Counted from the first letter of the stretch, positions 42,880-54,209 are shown. The stretch is 64,000 bases of DNA from Bettongia penicillata ogilbyi (GCA_023548195.1 JAJHZJ010000008.1:3930215-3994214); one strand, 5' to 3'. Numbers and translations are program-made. Notes: generated by a model not told the origin, from the sequence alone.

Positions 42880-43750
42880 TTTATAATCCTAATTCAAGGA
42901 TGGAAAGGAGTGATGGTTTCAGATTGTGAAAGGTAGGATGAGAGATTAGACCATCCTGACAAATAGATAATAGGGAGCCAGTGAAGGATTTTGAATAGAA
43001 GAGGGACATAGTCAGATCTGTGCATAAAACAAGTTGGTTTGATAGATGTGTGGAGAGTAAGGGTACGGTCAAGGAGACTTGATATTATTGGTCTACTCTA
43101 AGATTGTAGGCATATAATAATGATGGCCTGGAACAGTCAGTCAGTCGATAAACATCTATTATGGTGGTAGTGAAGAGGGGATGACTACAAGAGGTATTTC
43201 AGAGATAGATCTAGTGGGAGGAGTGGGATTTGCAGAGTGAATGAAGGTGAAAAATAAAAGATAACATCACACAGTTAAGCTTGGGTAACTGGTGATGCCC
43301 CTGAAACTCAGGTCAGATGGTAGAAACCGGTTGGGCAAAAAGATAAACTTGATTTAGGATGTGGTCACTTTCATACCACTCAGTAGTATGGAGAGTGAGA
43401 TGCAAGCCCAAGGCTATGGCAAAAGGTCAGGGCTAAAGTATGGATTTAGGGGTGATCTTCACAGAGATTGGACTGAAAGAGGGAGAGAGCATAAAGAGAG
43501 AAGGTCAAGCACAGAACTTTAAAGAACATCAACATTTAGGACTTTAAAAAGGAGGAGGAGGCATTGCAGATAAGAAAATATGAATAGAAGGGACCAGGAA
43601 AGTACTGAATGTATATGAACAGGACAATCAATGAAAAGGAACAGAGGAAATATAGAGGAGAGTAGAGAACACTGGTGGAATGTTTAGAGAGGGAGGGCTG
43701 AGAAAAGAGACATGGATTTGGAAGCTAAGGGGTCATTTAATGACCTTGGA
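42880..43750 (-). mobile_element. L2 LINE ORF2 fragment, minus strand
   Basis: Gggagccagtgaaggatttt, gagggacatagtcagatctg, gatagatgtgtggagagtaa, then gatcttcacagagattgg and acagaactttaaagaacatc, aacatttaggactttaaa follow the reversed L2 ORF2 for about 0.85 kb. Confidence 0.8.
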
Positions 43751-43754
43751 GAAA

Positions 43755-44000
43755 AAGTAATTTTACTAGGATATTAGGGATAAAAACCACTAGATTTTGT
43801 CATCTCAATTGCAGCTGAAACCTCCTGTGTGTTATCTTCTCAAGAAGACAGACCATTTTGCTTTTCTATTTGTATTCATAGTGTTTTGCAAACACAATCT
43901 ACTTACTGCTTCCCTCTCCCACAATTCATTTTTCATTAATTTCAAAGGATTTCATTCATTTCAAATAAGTGAGTGGTAAGGAAACGGGAGTGGCAAATAT
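43755..44000. other. Unassigned intronic sequence
   Basis: Could be a continuation of the neighbouring L2 material; no decisive phrase. Confidence 0.4.
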
Positions 44001-44004
44001 AGAC

Positions 44005-44556
44005 CCTTTATTCCTACTGGATGTCACATAGTACTCGCCTTGAAACCCTTGTCTATTTATTTATGATTTTGTATGAATTTGTGCATTGTACAGGTCACAT
44101 TCCTTCCCACATCTGGCATTTGGTGCCCTCTACAGTTACCCTACAGAAGCCATACACTATGGCTAATTCGAACCACTCACCATTCGGAGTTTCCTTCCTC
44201 CATTCATTTGCTTGTGCCAGTCCCTCTTCCACTGTTAGTTGAAATCCTTCAGGGTTGAGTTTATAGATAACACCTCTCCTAGGAGACTTTTCTTGACCTC
44301 TTATGCCAGAGGTAACCTCTTCTTTCTCTCATGTTCTGTAGTATATATAATTTATACCATTTATATGGCACTTGACAAAGAGTAGCTTATATTGCATTTA
44401 TTTCTGAATCTATCTTGTTTTTCCTTATTAAAATGTAGGTTCTTTATGATAGAATCCCATGTCTTGTACACCTTTCTTCATCTTACAGTACTGAGCAAGA
44501 TGCCTTGTGCATAATATACCCTCAGTAAATATTTGTTGAATGAATAAGGGCTTTGA
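44005..44556 (+). mobile_element. L2 LINE fragment, plus strand, with 3' end
   Basis: Gaaatccttcagggttgagt, ggagacttttcttgacctct, attaaaatgtaggttcttta, ctgagcaagatgccttgtgc and cagtaaatatttgttgaatg in L2 order. Confidence 0.75.
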
Positions 44557-44569
44557 AAAAGCCGGGCAA

Positions 44570-45290
44570 AAGTAATTAAGATTTACTATGCTAAGAAGCA
44601 GTGAATCATTCTGGGGTCTTAACCAGGAGAATGACATTATAAAAATGCTATTTGAGGAAGATTGTTCTAGAAGCAGCATACAGGATGGATTAAGATGCTG
44701 AGAGACTGGAGACAGATCATTGAAGAAGTTATTGACATTGTGTAGATGGGAGGGCATGAGGTCCTGAGCAAGGTTGGTGGCCACAGAAAGAGAGGAAGAG
44801 GTAGAGATATGAACCCTTTTGGAGAAATTTGGGAGTGGATTGAATAGTGGAGGTTGTAAAACAAGAATTAAATATAACCTCGAGGATATACCTGGGCGAT
44901 CAGGTTCTGTTGGTAGTAATGGGGAAACTGGGCAGATGAATAATATTATAAGAAGGAAATGAAGAGTTTAGTTTAGGGGCATGTTAATATTTCTAGTATA
45001 CATGGAACATGCAAAATGATATATATATATCATAAATATATATGATATGTAGGAAACTAGAGAGAAAAATAGGAAGTCAGAGCTCGAGAAGATTTGAGAG
45101 TCACAATGTGTTCTGTAAGGGAGAGGAAGCATGGGAGGAAACAGAGGGCTTATAATTGAGCCATCAAGAAGATATTGGACACAAGAGGAAACAAGAAGAA
45201 CCAATGAGGATGGCAGAGAGAGAACATTTAGAGAAGAAAGACAAAAACCAGGAGGGTATAATATACAAAAGCTCAAGATTCCAAGGCTGT
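44570..45290 (-). mobile_element. L2 LINE ORF2 fragment, minus strand
   Basis: Aaccaggagaatgacattat, gattgttctagaagcagcat, acaggatggattaagatgct, gatgggagggcatgaggtcc: the reversed L2 ORF2 end. An ORF of 118 codons on the minus strand at 44428-44784 is a piece of this LINE. Contains an AT run at 45020-45050. Confidence 0.78.
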
Positions 45291-45723
45291 TCATTTTACC
45301 TGAGTTGCCACAGAGATGGACATATTCTCAAAACCTGAAAACTGAGTCTGATTTGAAAAGTCGATATTTATAGCGGAAGGGTATGGGTCTTGTGCCCAAA
45401 TCAAGCCATCTAGGTGTTCCTTGACATTGAGTATAGGCTCTTCTGGTGGACCTAATAACATGGAACCTTCCCGTTGCTTCTTCCAGCTGCTGATGGGCAA
45501 CGAGTTTGACAGGATTCACATTTACTCTGATCTGACTGGCCTCCAAAAAGCCTTGCAAAGTCCTATTTGAGAATTTACTTCCTGGCAAGGAAGTAGGATG
45601 GCATGAGGGAACCCTGTCGAGTCTCTTCAGCATATGACTAGGTTTTGTGCTTCTCAGTTGTAATATAAGTTCCTTAGTCAAATTAGCAAGGACTTGTTAA
45701 GCAGTTGCTCTGGATGTACTTGA

Positions 45724-45960
45724 TGGGGCAGCTAGGTGACACAGTGGATAGAACACAGAGCTTAGAATCAGGATACTTGTATTCATGAGTTCAAGTCTAG
45801 CCTCAGATACTTACTTAGCTATGTGACCTATTTTCCTTAGATCCTCATCTGTCAAATGATCTGGAGATGAAAATGGCAAACAACTCCATTATCTTTGCCA
45901 AGAAGACCCCCAATGGGGTCACAAAGAAATGGAAACAACTGAAATCACTAAACAACAACA
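45724..45960 (+). mobile_element. Mar-1-type CORE-SINE, plus strand, near full-length
   Basis: Ggggcagctaggtgacacag, tggatagaacacagagctta, cagatacttacttagctatg, aaatgatctggagatgaaaa, tggcaaacaactccattatc, ccccaatggggtcacaaaga, ending aaatcactaaacaacaac. Head, core and RTE-like tail all in sense. Confidence 0.92.
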
Positions 45961-46062
45961 TGTGCTAGCCACTACGGTAAATGCTGTGTATACAAGGAAA
46001 AGCAAAAGTGGCTTCTACCATCTTGGAGTTCACATTTTTATGGGGAGGCGACATGTCTCTTG
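45961..46062 (-). mobile_element. L2-type remnant, minus strand
   Basis: Tgctagccactacggtaaat, gctgtgtatacaaggaaaag and ttctaccatcttggagttca. Confidence 0.45.
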
Positions 46063-46634
46063 TACATACCAGGTACATACAAGGTACCTTTTGTCCTTGT
46101 ATGCCCAAGAGCCTAGTATACAGCCTTGCACATCACAGACACCGAATAAGTACTTATCAAAAGAATGAACAGATTGAGAAATGCTAAGCTTTTGATACTT
46201 TTTTTTCATTTTTGAATTCTTTTTTCCAGGTGCAGTACTTTGGGGAGGCAGAAGGAAACTAAGTGGAGGGGAAGAAAAAGGAGATGGAGGTCAAGGAAAG
46301 GGAGAAGCTTGGGTTAGAGCTAAGAGTACTGATTCAGAGGCCAAAGAAGATAGACATTTGGTACTGAGTGTATTCAATCTGGAACAATACCAACGAAAGT
46401 TTATACTATATTGATATTCCTTATTGGTAACCCGGAGGTATCTCATCTTAGCTGTGCCCTAAACTCTTTGTGTGTTTGTGCTGTGAAATAATGTGAGAAA
46501 TAATAAAAGGGGTCCCAGAAAAGATGTTGAGGGGGGGGTGTTAGAAAACAAGACGAGTGTGGTCAGAAAAAAGAAAATTATTATTTAAAATTTTTTTCTC
46601 TTTTCCTCCTCTCAATTGTAAAGAGAAGAGTAGC

Positions 46635-46820
46635 TGGTAATAACTGACATTTATGTAGCACTTAAAATGCTTTCACATTTCAACATTTGATCCTCAATGG
46701 AAATGCACAGAATGCTTCCAAGTTTACAAAGTCCCTTTTCATTTGATGCTTATCACAGCTTCATGATGTAGGGACCCCATTTTACAAATGAGGAATATGA
46801 AGCTATAGGTAAAAATGTAA
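46635..46820 (-). mobile_element. MIR-type SINE, minus strand, split by a nested SINE (left half)
   Basis: Actgacatttatgtagcact, gatgcttatcacagcttcat, ccattttacaaatgaggaat. The matching right half (cttgaaccaatttttacca, tccaagtccagggttccttc) lies at about 47030-47095, after a plus-strand SINE. Confidence 0.75.
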
Positions 46821-46837
46821 TCAACAGGCTTATGATA

Positions 46838-46990
46838 GAAGGGACCTTGGTCTGGAGTCAAATGACCTGGGTTCAAATTCTATTTCTGACTCTTACTACC
46901 ATGGGCAAGTAGCCATGAGCCTCTAGCATCCCATCTGTAAAATGAGCAGATTGTATTAGATAGTGTCTGCTCTAAGAACATGAGTTGAAG
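46838..46990 (+). mobile_element. CORE-SINE nested in a minus-strand MIR, plus strand
   Basis: Ggtctggagtcaaatgacct, gggttcaaattctatttctg, ctaccatgggcaagtagcc, catctgtaaaatgagcagat. Confidence 0.8.
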
Positions 46991-47159
46991 ATCTTCTGAC
47001 AAAATACCTTGGATTCAGCAGATGAATTTGGAGGCAGGACTTGAACCAATTTTTACCAATTCCAAGTCCAGGGTTCCTTCTGCCATAGCACCCCATCTTT
47101 CTAGAGATATCTTGTTAGCTGAAAATAGTGGTTTGAAACCTGATCATGTCATTTGTAGT

Positions 47160-47340
47160 GCTTTTAATAAATATTGTCTCAATTGATTTTTCAATAACCC
47201 TATGAGTTAGGTGATGTTATGATCCTGATCTTACAGTTGAGGAAACTGAGGCAAACAGATTAAGTGATTTTACCCAGGTTCACACAGCTAGTAGAACTGT
47301 CTGAGTCTTTCTGACTCCAGGCCCCAGGGCTCTGCATAAC
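47160..47340 (-). mobile_element. MIR-type CORE-SINE, minus strand
   Basis: Cttttaataaatattgtctc, aataaccctatgagttaggt, ttgaggaaactgaggcaaac, ggttcacacagctagtagaa, ctgactccaggccccagg. Confidence 0.87.
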
Positions 47341-48060
47341 CATCTGCATTTTTTACTTAGATCTGTTATCAATCGTTATGAAATAAGAAAACAAAGATGT
47401 GCTCTTATATACGCCCCACCCCCAATTTATTTCCAAGCTCTTGCCCTGTCTGAAATTCCTAATTGAAGCATCTAACTGGAGGCAGTTGCAATGCCCTTGA
47501 CTTACTGAGTCATTACAGTGTTTAAAATGGAGTGACTTTGTATGATAAATACGATCCTTTTTCCTTAGTGCACGTGTCACACACTCATCTAGAAGTAGCA
47601 ATTAGGGTTTCAGAGTCCCGAGGGTGCCAACTGATGATTTTTGATAGAAGTGAGAAGTGTGCAAATGCACGAGTTGACATCTGAATTGCTGCCCTTTTGC
47701 CAACCTTTCTGGAAATTTCCCAGGGCATTGCTTTCCACGCGGTTCTTACCTATTTTCCTGCTGTTCTCAAGTTAGCATGCTTTGGGTCTTGCAGGTGTGT
47801 GAACCACTTAGCAAAGCATAGGGTTTTCCATAAGCAACCAGACTTGGCAGCAGGCCGGCTCTTCTGCAGCACACCATGTATTGTACCAAAATGGCCACTG
47901 GGAATACATTTCAGACAGAAAAAACTGTCAATTTGTTCCCAGGTGAATAGAGGCCATCAGGAGCAATGGTGTATTATTTCAGGTGTTCCTTTGGACGTTG
48001 CTTATCAGCTCTGTGACCCATTTCTTAATAGGTTGTTTTTAGGTCATGAGTAAAGAGACC
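47341..48060. other. Repeat-free block, possible conserved noncoding element
   Basis: No repeat recognised. At 47680-48055 the sequence is GC-balanced and carries a 118-codon open frame (plus, 47697-48053) without a recognisable domain, plus words such as ggccactgggaatacatttc. Treated as noncoding. Confidence 0.3.
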
Positions 48061-48661
48061 TCTAGGCTAGGCAGTTATATCCTCCTTAAATGTGCTTTTT
48101 TTCTTTGTACTGAGCTCAAAGAATAGCTTTTTTTTTCAGTCTTTTACTTGTTTGTTTTCTATTTTGTATTGGTTTCTGTTTTCCTATAGCATCTTCACAT
48201 GATTTGTTCTTGGTAGGGTCATTTGCTTCCTGTTTCTTGGAATCTTACAAAGGTAATCTTAGCAAGGCATAGCATATTGTACACAATGGATTTGCAGTTT
48301 CATGTACAATCATCTTTTTTATTGTACTGTGTCATAGAAATGATTGTTTCATTCCATAAATTAAACATAAAATTTAAAAATGGACAGTTTAAAAAAGGAT
48401 AAATTCAGAGTACAGCGCATCTTATTCCAGTGGTGTGGAGATGACCCAAGTGCTGTGCCAATGAGGTATAAATGCTGGTAGATCATAGCCCAAAGCTGGC
48501 AGAGCTTTAAGGACAGGTCTAGAAACAGATTGTATATCTCTCATCTTACTATGGGCTCTCCCAGTCCTCACTTGCACTGGCAGACTGGGTCCCCAGAGAG
48601 ACTAGTTCTCCCAGTGGATTCTGGGGATATCTCTGAGGGATAAATATAAATTTCTCTGCTA

Positions 48662-48885
48662 CAGAGATTCTTAGCCTCAGGTTCATAGATCCCCAGAGGA
48701 TGCATGGATAGTTTTAAAGAGTCTTTAATGAGTGAACTTGGATGAGAAAAAAATGACTTCTCTACTTTCACCAAGCACTAACAGAAATTTAGCATTTCCT
48801 TTAATTATGTTTTTCTGAAAGGGGGATGGGATCCATAGGGAGACTACCAAAGGAATCCATGACATAAAAAGGTTCTGGTACTATA
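48662..48885 (+). mobile_element. hAT-type MITE (family A), opposite orientation copy
   Basis: Starts cagagattcttagcctcagg, ttcatagatccccagaggat and ends gaatccatgacataaaaagg ttct-like. It contains gtgaacttggatgagaaaaa and gaaatttagcatttccttta, a part of the element missing from the shorter copies. Its right end is the inverse of the left end of the 52.3-kb copy. Confidence 0.7.
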
Positions 48886-48889
48886 GCTA

Positions 48890-49795
48890 AAGCCTACAAG
48901 TGAGCTTCCCAAATTGATTATCAGTTGATATTAATATAGTCAATTATCAGAAATGGATTAATTAAGGTAATATGATAAAAACAATTATTACAAAATATCC
49001 TCCCGATTAAAGCCTGGGGGACACTACCTCATGAGTGCATGTGAAGGCCAAGGGAAAGTAAACTAAGTTTAGACCATGTGATGTGGCAAATCAGGTGATT
49101 CACAGTTCCATTTGTTGCGCGGCCCTCACAAAATTCCCCTTATGCATTACGCAATTTTCTGCTGGACTCCTAGTAGAGTCCCTAAACTGGGAGTCTAGTT
49201 GTCCTTTGCTCTTATGGTAAGCATTTGTCATCAGCTATCCTTGGGACAGTGCTACGACGCTATTGAGAAATGCAGATCTCCTGACCTTTTGAAGTTCATA
49301 AGACTGTCTCTGGTTAAAGTGGTGAGAAAGAGACACCCCCTTGCCAAAACAGTTCCCTCTGAGGGACTTGACTAGATTGCTTTCTCCTCTAGGCTAGTCA
49401 GACACAGGAACTTGCTATTTTCGTCTAAACCCCATAGGGTAGAAGAGAGTTTCCTCAGTCAATCCTAGTGCAATTCAAGTGTGGCGCTGTTCTAATTCAT
49501 ACAGGGTCTTCTTCTCCACCTGATTAACTTAGGTTGTTCACACTTAGTTTCAAAGTTCTGGGTTTCCTATGGACATTGAGGTGGGATATGGAATATCCTT
49601 CTTATATTAGGATCAGCTTCACCAAGTTTGGGAAAAAAGGCACATCAAGAAATTGGTCAATGAGTTATGAAATTGTTTGGCCAAAGCAATTCATGAAACC
49701 CTTCTAAAATGGCATAGAGAAATTGTCAATGTTGTTGGTGGTAAAAGTGCCCACAGACCTTTGGAGGCACTAAAGAAATGTGTCCAGCCTCATGT
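48890..49795. other. Unassigned intronic sequence
   Basis: No clear element or exon; several tcagtt/gattatc repeats near 48915-48960 look like local duplication. Confidence 0.5.
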
Positions 49796-49940
49796 TATAA
49801 GATAAACAATGAGTAAGTGAATGAAAAAAGAGTTTTTTAAGCCCTTGCTATGGTGGAAATAAATTTTAAAAAATAGCAAGACAATCTCTGCCCTAAGGAG
49901 CTTACAATCTAATAGAGAAAAAACATATAGAAGAGTAATT
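49796..49940 (-). mobile_element. L2-type remnant, minus strand
   Basis: Ttaagcccttgctatggtgg, agacaatctctgccctaagg and agcttacaatctaatagaga. Confidence 0.5.
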
Positions 49941-49998
49941 TGCCAGAGAGGCGTGGTTTCTCTTGGGTGATAAGCAATGCTCACAGATGAGTATAATA

Positions 49999-50253
49999 CA
50001 GTTGCTGTTGTTGAGTTCTTTCAGTTCTGTCTGACTCTTCATGACCCCATTTGGGGTTTTCTTGGCAAAGATGCTGGAGTGGTTTGCCATTTCCTTCTCT
50101 AGGTCATTTTACAGATGAGGAAACTGAGGCAAACAAGGTTAAGTGACTTGCCCAGGGTCACACGGCTAGTAAGTGTTTGAGGCTGCATTTGAACTCAGGT
50201 CTTCCTGATTCCAGGCCCTGTGCTCTATCCACTGCACCACCTAGCTTGCCCCT
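49999..50253 (-). mobile_element. Mar-1-type CORE-SINE, minus strand, near full-length
   Basis: Ttgctgttgttgagttcttt, ctgtctgactcttcatgacc, gatgctggagtggtttgcca, gatgaggaaactgaggcaaa, gggtcacacggctagtaagt, cactgcaccacctagcttgc. The best-preserved copy in the window. Confidence 0.95.
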
Positions 50254-50428
50254 TGTAATAAAGTTAGAACTTAACTGAAGTGCATGAAGTGTATAATATC
50301 CTTTGAGAGATGAAGGTGAAATTATTTCCTCCTACAATGTGACAATGGAATCAATTCTGTGTTTATGTTCTTGTTTTCTACTCTGAAACAAAATCCATTC
50401 CATTGATAGCCATATCATTGATTAGTGA

Positions 50429-50453
50429 ATATGTGTGTGTGTGTGTGTGTGCA
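50429..50453 (+). repeat. Short (GT)n repeat
   Basis: About 24 bases of tg. Confidence 0.9.
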
Positions 50454-50898
50454 TTTGTATGTAGCTCTTGTAGTGAGTCCAAATAAAGTGCAAACTTTTT
50501 GGTTTTTTTAATATCACCGGATTCTCTTGAGCATTTTGTAAACGCTAAAGCCAGCATGAGCGAAGATAACCATGTGAAGGATTCATAACTCACATGTTCC
50601 CATTACCACCCCCACACACGCCCAAAAAGAGACAACTTTGCAGCATTATACAATGAAGGTCGCAGTGGTGATTATCTCCCTCTGTTAATTGTGTTTATTC
50701 CCAAGGTACAAACTATTCAGCTGACATTATGTTCCCATTCTGTGATTATTTTCATACTTCGAGAAAATATCACCAACAATTACTTGAGTTTTGTAACCGT
50801 CCTGTTTCTAAGTCCTTGTGATTTGTTAAACATTGAGAGGATGGTATAAAATCATCTTTTTTCCAGACTGCATATATAGTCAGTGTTATTTCTTTTAA

Positions 50899-51117
50899 AA
50901 GCAGCTAGGTAGTACAGTGGATAGAGTGCTGGTTCTGGAGTCAGGAAGACTTGAGATACTTAGTGGTTGTGTGACTCTGGACAAATCACTTAACCTTAAC
51001 CCTGTATAACCTCAATTTCCTCATCTGTAAAATGAGCTGCAGAAGGAAATGGCAAACCTCTCCAATATCTTTGCTTAGACAGGTGCAAATGGGGTCATAA
51101 CGACAAATAACAACCCT
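50899..51117 (+). mobile_element. Mar-1-type CORE-SINE, plus strand
   Basis: Gcagctaggtagtacagtgg, atagagtgctggttctggag, gtgtgactctggacaaatca, gtaaaatgagctgcagaagg, aaatggcaaacctctccaat, caaatggggtcataacgaca. Inverted relative to neighbours at 50.0 and 51.86 kb. Confidence 0.92.
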
Positions 51118-51177
51118 TTTGAAGCAACTGAATCTCATTAACAGTCTTCTGCTTAAGAAATATCAGTGGAAGGAAGT

Positions 51178-51328
51178 GGCCTAAAAGTCAGAGGACTCAG
51201 TTCAAATCCCAACTTTGCCATTTAAAATTTAGCAAGCCATTCAACTCCGCCTGATCTCTATTTCTTCAACTGTAAAATTAAAGATAATCTCTAAAGTCCT
51301 TTCCAGCTGAAAGTTGATGCTTTCTAGG
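51178..51328 (+). mobile_element. CORE-SINE with CR1/L3-like tail, plus strand
   Basis: Aaagtcagaggactcagttc, aaatcccaactttgccattt, gataatctctaaagtccttt, ccagctgaaagttgatgctt. Confidence 0.75.
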
Positions 51329-51624
51329 AATATAGATATTGCTTGTGTAGGTATCTCAAAGCTAAGGGGACTGAGTTGTGAGTACTAGATTGGAGATCTG
51401 TATGTTTTCCTTCATGGAAATATATTTATTGAAAGTTGTATTCCTTTATTTTCCATGAAGGGATTTATAATCCAGCTGGAAGGAGGAAGTGAAGGCAATT
51501 CTCTTGGAGGCAGTCACTTCCTTTCAGTTAAGTGAAGGCAAGTTCTCTAAATGGTCCTACAATTGGATTTGTAGGTGCTAGGAATTTAAAACTGGGAGAG
51601 TAGCAGTTGTTTAGTTCGAGACTT

Positions 51625-51850
51625 CTCATTGTAACGCCCAGAACAGTGAAAGAAGTCCTAGGTTATAATCCTGACTACTGCCTGTGTTGGCCTTAGATAA
51701 GTCAACATAATCTTTTCAGGGCCTTAATTTCCTTAGTTAAAACCTCCAAGGTTCCTTATTATGATCCTAACTTTATGCTGCTTAATAAGTAGCAGAACTC
51801 AAACTGGAACCCAGTTTCTTTGTTTCTAAACCCATTATTCTTTTTACAAT
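51625..51850 (+). mobile_element. Old SINE material, plus then minus strand
   Basis: Gaagtcctaggttataatcc, tgttggccttagataagtca reads plus; agtagcagaactcaaactgg, aacccagtttctttgtttct reads minus. Two overlapping old SINEs are likely. Confidence 0.55.
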
Positions 51851-51854
51851 AACA

Positions 51855-52092
51855 TTTGTTGTTCAACTGTGTCCAGCTCTTCACAACCCCATTTGGGATT
51901 TTCTTGACAGAGCTACTGGAATAGTTTGTCCTTTCCTTCTCCAGTTCAATTTACATTTGAGGAAACTGAGACAAACAGGGTTAAGTTAAGCCTAGGGTCA
52001 CACATCTACTAAATGTCTGAGGTCAGATTTGAACTCAGGAAGATGAGTTTTTCTGGTTCCAAGCTCAGAGCCACTGTGCCACCAAGCTCCCA
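51855..52092 (-). mobile_element. Mar-1-type CORE-SINE, minus strand, near full-length
   Basis: Ttgttgttcaactgtgtcca, gctcttcacaaccccatttg, ggaaactgagacaaacaggg, cacacatctactaaatgtct, gaactcaggaagatgag, ccactgtgccaccaagctcc. Confidence 0.92.
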
Positions 52093-52294
52093 TTTCACAA
52101 TAGCATACTATCTTGATAATTCCTAAAACTCAACTTGTATATGCATTAGTCAGTTTACTCCTGGTTTTTAGTCCTCATAAAAGCCCTGAAGTCATAAGTT
52201 TTTTATGAATTCGAAGGACCTTTGTCAATCTGGGTGGTGACTTAGTTGATTGGGCATTCTTTTCTCTCCTGTTGCTGCCCATCCTTGGCTTCGG

Positions 52295-52512
52295 CAGGGG
52301 TCCTTAACCTATTCTGTGTCATAGATCCCTTTGGCAATTTGATGGAACCTATGGACCTCTTCTCAGAATAATGCTTCTAAAATATAAAATGCATAAAATA
52401 CAGAGGATTGCAAAAGAAACTTGTTATACTGAAATACCGTTATCAAAATATTAAAAACAAAACACAATAAGAAAATAGCCGAGGTTTGTAGACATTGTGT
52501 TAAGAACTCTTG
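52295..52512 (-). mobile_element. hAT-type MITE (family A), full-length
   Basis: Left end caggggtccttaacc, right end gttaagaactcttg, inverted repeats of each other. Interior gtcatagatccctttggcaa, aggattgcaaaagaaacttg, ttatactgaaataccgttat. Flanks ggcttcgg (52287-52294) and gtctcagg (52513-52520) agree at 5 of 8 positions, a plausible decayed target-site duplication. No transposase. Confidence 0.82.
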
Positions 52513-52769
52513 GTCTCAGGGAATTGGAAGGATGGTTTCTGTTGATGCAGCTTTTCAAGTTGGCTTGTGGGATGGGAAACCCAGCTTCCCACTCCAACAA
52601 CAGTGTTTCCCATCTCTTTGTCAGATCTTAGCATGAGTAGGCGTTTCTGCAGAATTAGAACCACAGAAATGTCCCACATAACACTTCATTTGAGAAATAT
52701 TTATAGAGGTTCTTTGGAATATTACTTTGCAAAGGCCTGATACCTTCTAAAATACTTGTTCTAAGAAGT

Positions 52770-52985
52770 CTGTTGGCCCATAGAGCTGGAAGGGACCTTT
52801 TAGGGTCTGTTCTAAAATCCTCATTGTGCCAAAGAGAAATTATTTTATTTATAGAACAAATTATATTATTATATTAGAGATTGCCTATAATCACACAGCT
52901 CCAAAGTGACAAAGACAGACTATAGACTGTGGTCTGGCTATTGCAAATCTCATCCTCTTCCCACTATAATGATTCTACTTCCCCA
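52770..52985 (-). mobile_element. CORE-SINE with CR1/L3-like tail, minus strand
   Basis: Catagagctggaagggacct, tttagggtctgttctaaaat, cctataatcacacagctcca, atctcatcctcttccc. Confidence 0.75.
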
Positions 52986-52989
52986 TAGC

Positions 52990-53580
52990 TGTTTACTTTA
53001 TCCTTAAACCGTGCCTATAAAGTAGGCGAGATGAAGGTTAGTCTCTTAAGTGCCAACTACAAAAAATATAAATCTGATTTTCTCCTAAATAATTTGCCCA
53101 TGGGCTTAGGTTTCCTTTCTGTGTCCTAGTCCTTTAAGCTAATAAATTGATGTCTTAAAGTTTCTACTTGGGCGGCTGGATAATTTCAGGTGTGTTTGGT
53201 CATGTCCATGAATAACATGTTTGAGATTCTTTGTAGGCATACAAATGCTGTGGCTTTTAGCACTCTTTAAAATAACACTGTTTAAAGCTCACTTCGATGT
53301 TGTCAATAAAGCAAAACTCATCACCGAGAGTGTTTTTTATTAAGCAGGTCTAATTCCAAGTAAAAGAGAAGTGTGTAGTACAGAAATCCAGAAATGAAAG
53401 GAGTGTATTGTGCTTATGTTTGATAGTCAATGCCCAGTTTAAGTGTTAGCAGGTATTTCATCTTTTTAAGTAAAGGTTTTAGCAAGTTGTATTCAGAAAA
53501 GCATTTAACCATCTGTATACGTGTACTGAGCTAAATGCTGTGCCTATATATCCATATATCTATATACAAGTATAGCATCT
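52990..53580. other. Repeat-free block, possible conserved noncoding element
   Basis: No repeat recognised. Gctaataaattgatgtctta, ggataatttcaggtgtgttt and gatgttgtcaataaagcaaa are motif-like. No ORF. Confidence 0.3.
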
Positions 53581-53581
53581 A

Positions 53582-53795
53582 GTGTTCTTTCTCTCCTCTC
53601 TTCTTCTCTTTCTCTCTTTTTCTCTCTCCTGTCTTTCTCTTCTCTCTTCTGTTTCTCTCTCCTCTTTCTTTCTCTTTTTTTGTCTCTCCATCTATCTCTT
53701 TCTCCTTCCCTCTCTCCTCTTTCTCTCCTTTCTCTCTTTCTCCTCTCACTTTCTCTTCTGTCCTTGTCTCTCCTTTCCTTCTCTCTCTTGAGCTA
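53582..53795 (+). repeat. Polypyrimidine (TCTC/TTTC) tract, about 210 bases
   Basis: Almost only C and T with rare g and a. Could adopt triplex (H-DNA) structure. The Ser/Leu/Phe-rich ORF over it is an artefact. Confidence 0.95.
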
Positions 53796-54209
53796 GATTT
53801 ACCAAATGTAAATATATAATAGCTTTTGCTTATAAGAGGCTAAAATTTTCAATTTGCTTACATAACTCCCCCTCACCCTCCTCCTTTTATTTTTTCTTCA
53901 CCTTTAAAATGGGTGTAGAGAACATTATTTTAAGCCCGTTGATCCAAGTCCCTTGCTACTCTGAGCCATATTCATTTGTCTCTGAGGTTAAAACTTCCTT
54001 AAAGGATTGAAATTGTGTCCAGGGTTGCACAGCAGTCTGTGGTAAAAATTAATTAGAATCTAGCTTCTCTCTTCTTAAAAATTCCTTCTTCCTTCAAGAC
54101 TGCTTTTTCTCGAGCTCCCTTATGTCCTTGGGATAAGATTATTGAGAGTGAAGAATGAGAAAGAGAATTTTCAAGGGCTTTTTTATGTTGAAAATGTTCA
54201 GAAATGAAG

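Noticed and set aside
44428..44784. 118-codon minus-strand ORF
   Set aside because: Part of a reversed L2 ORF2 fragment.
47697..48053. 118-codon plus-strand ORF as a possible gene
   Set aside because: No domain, no splice or start support; kept only as a candidate conserved element.
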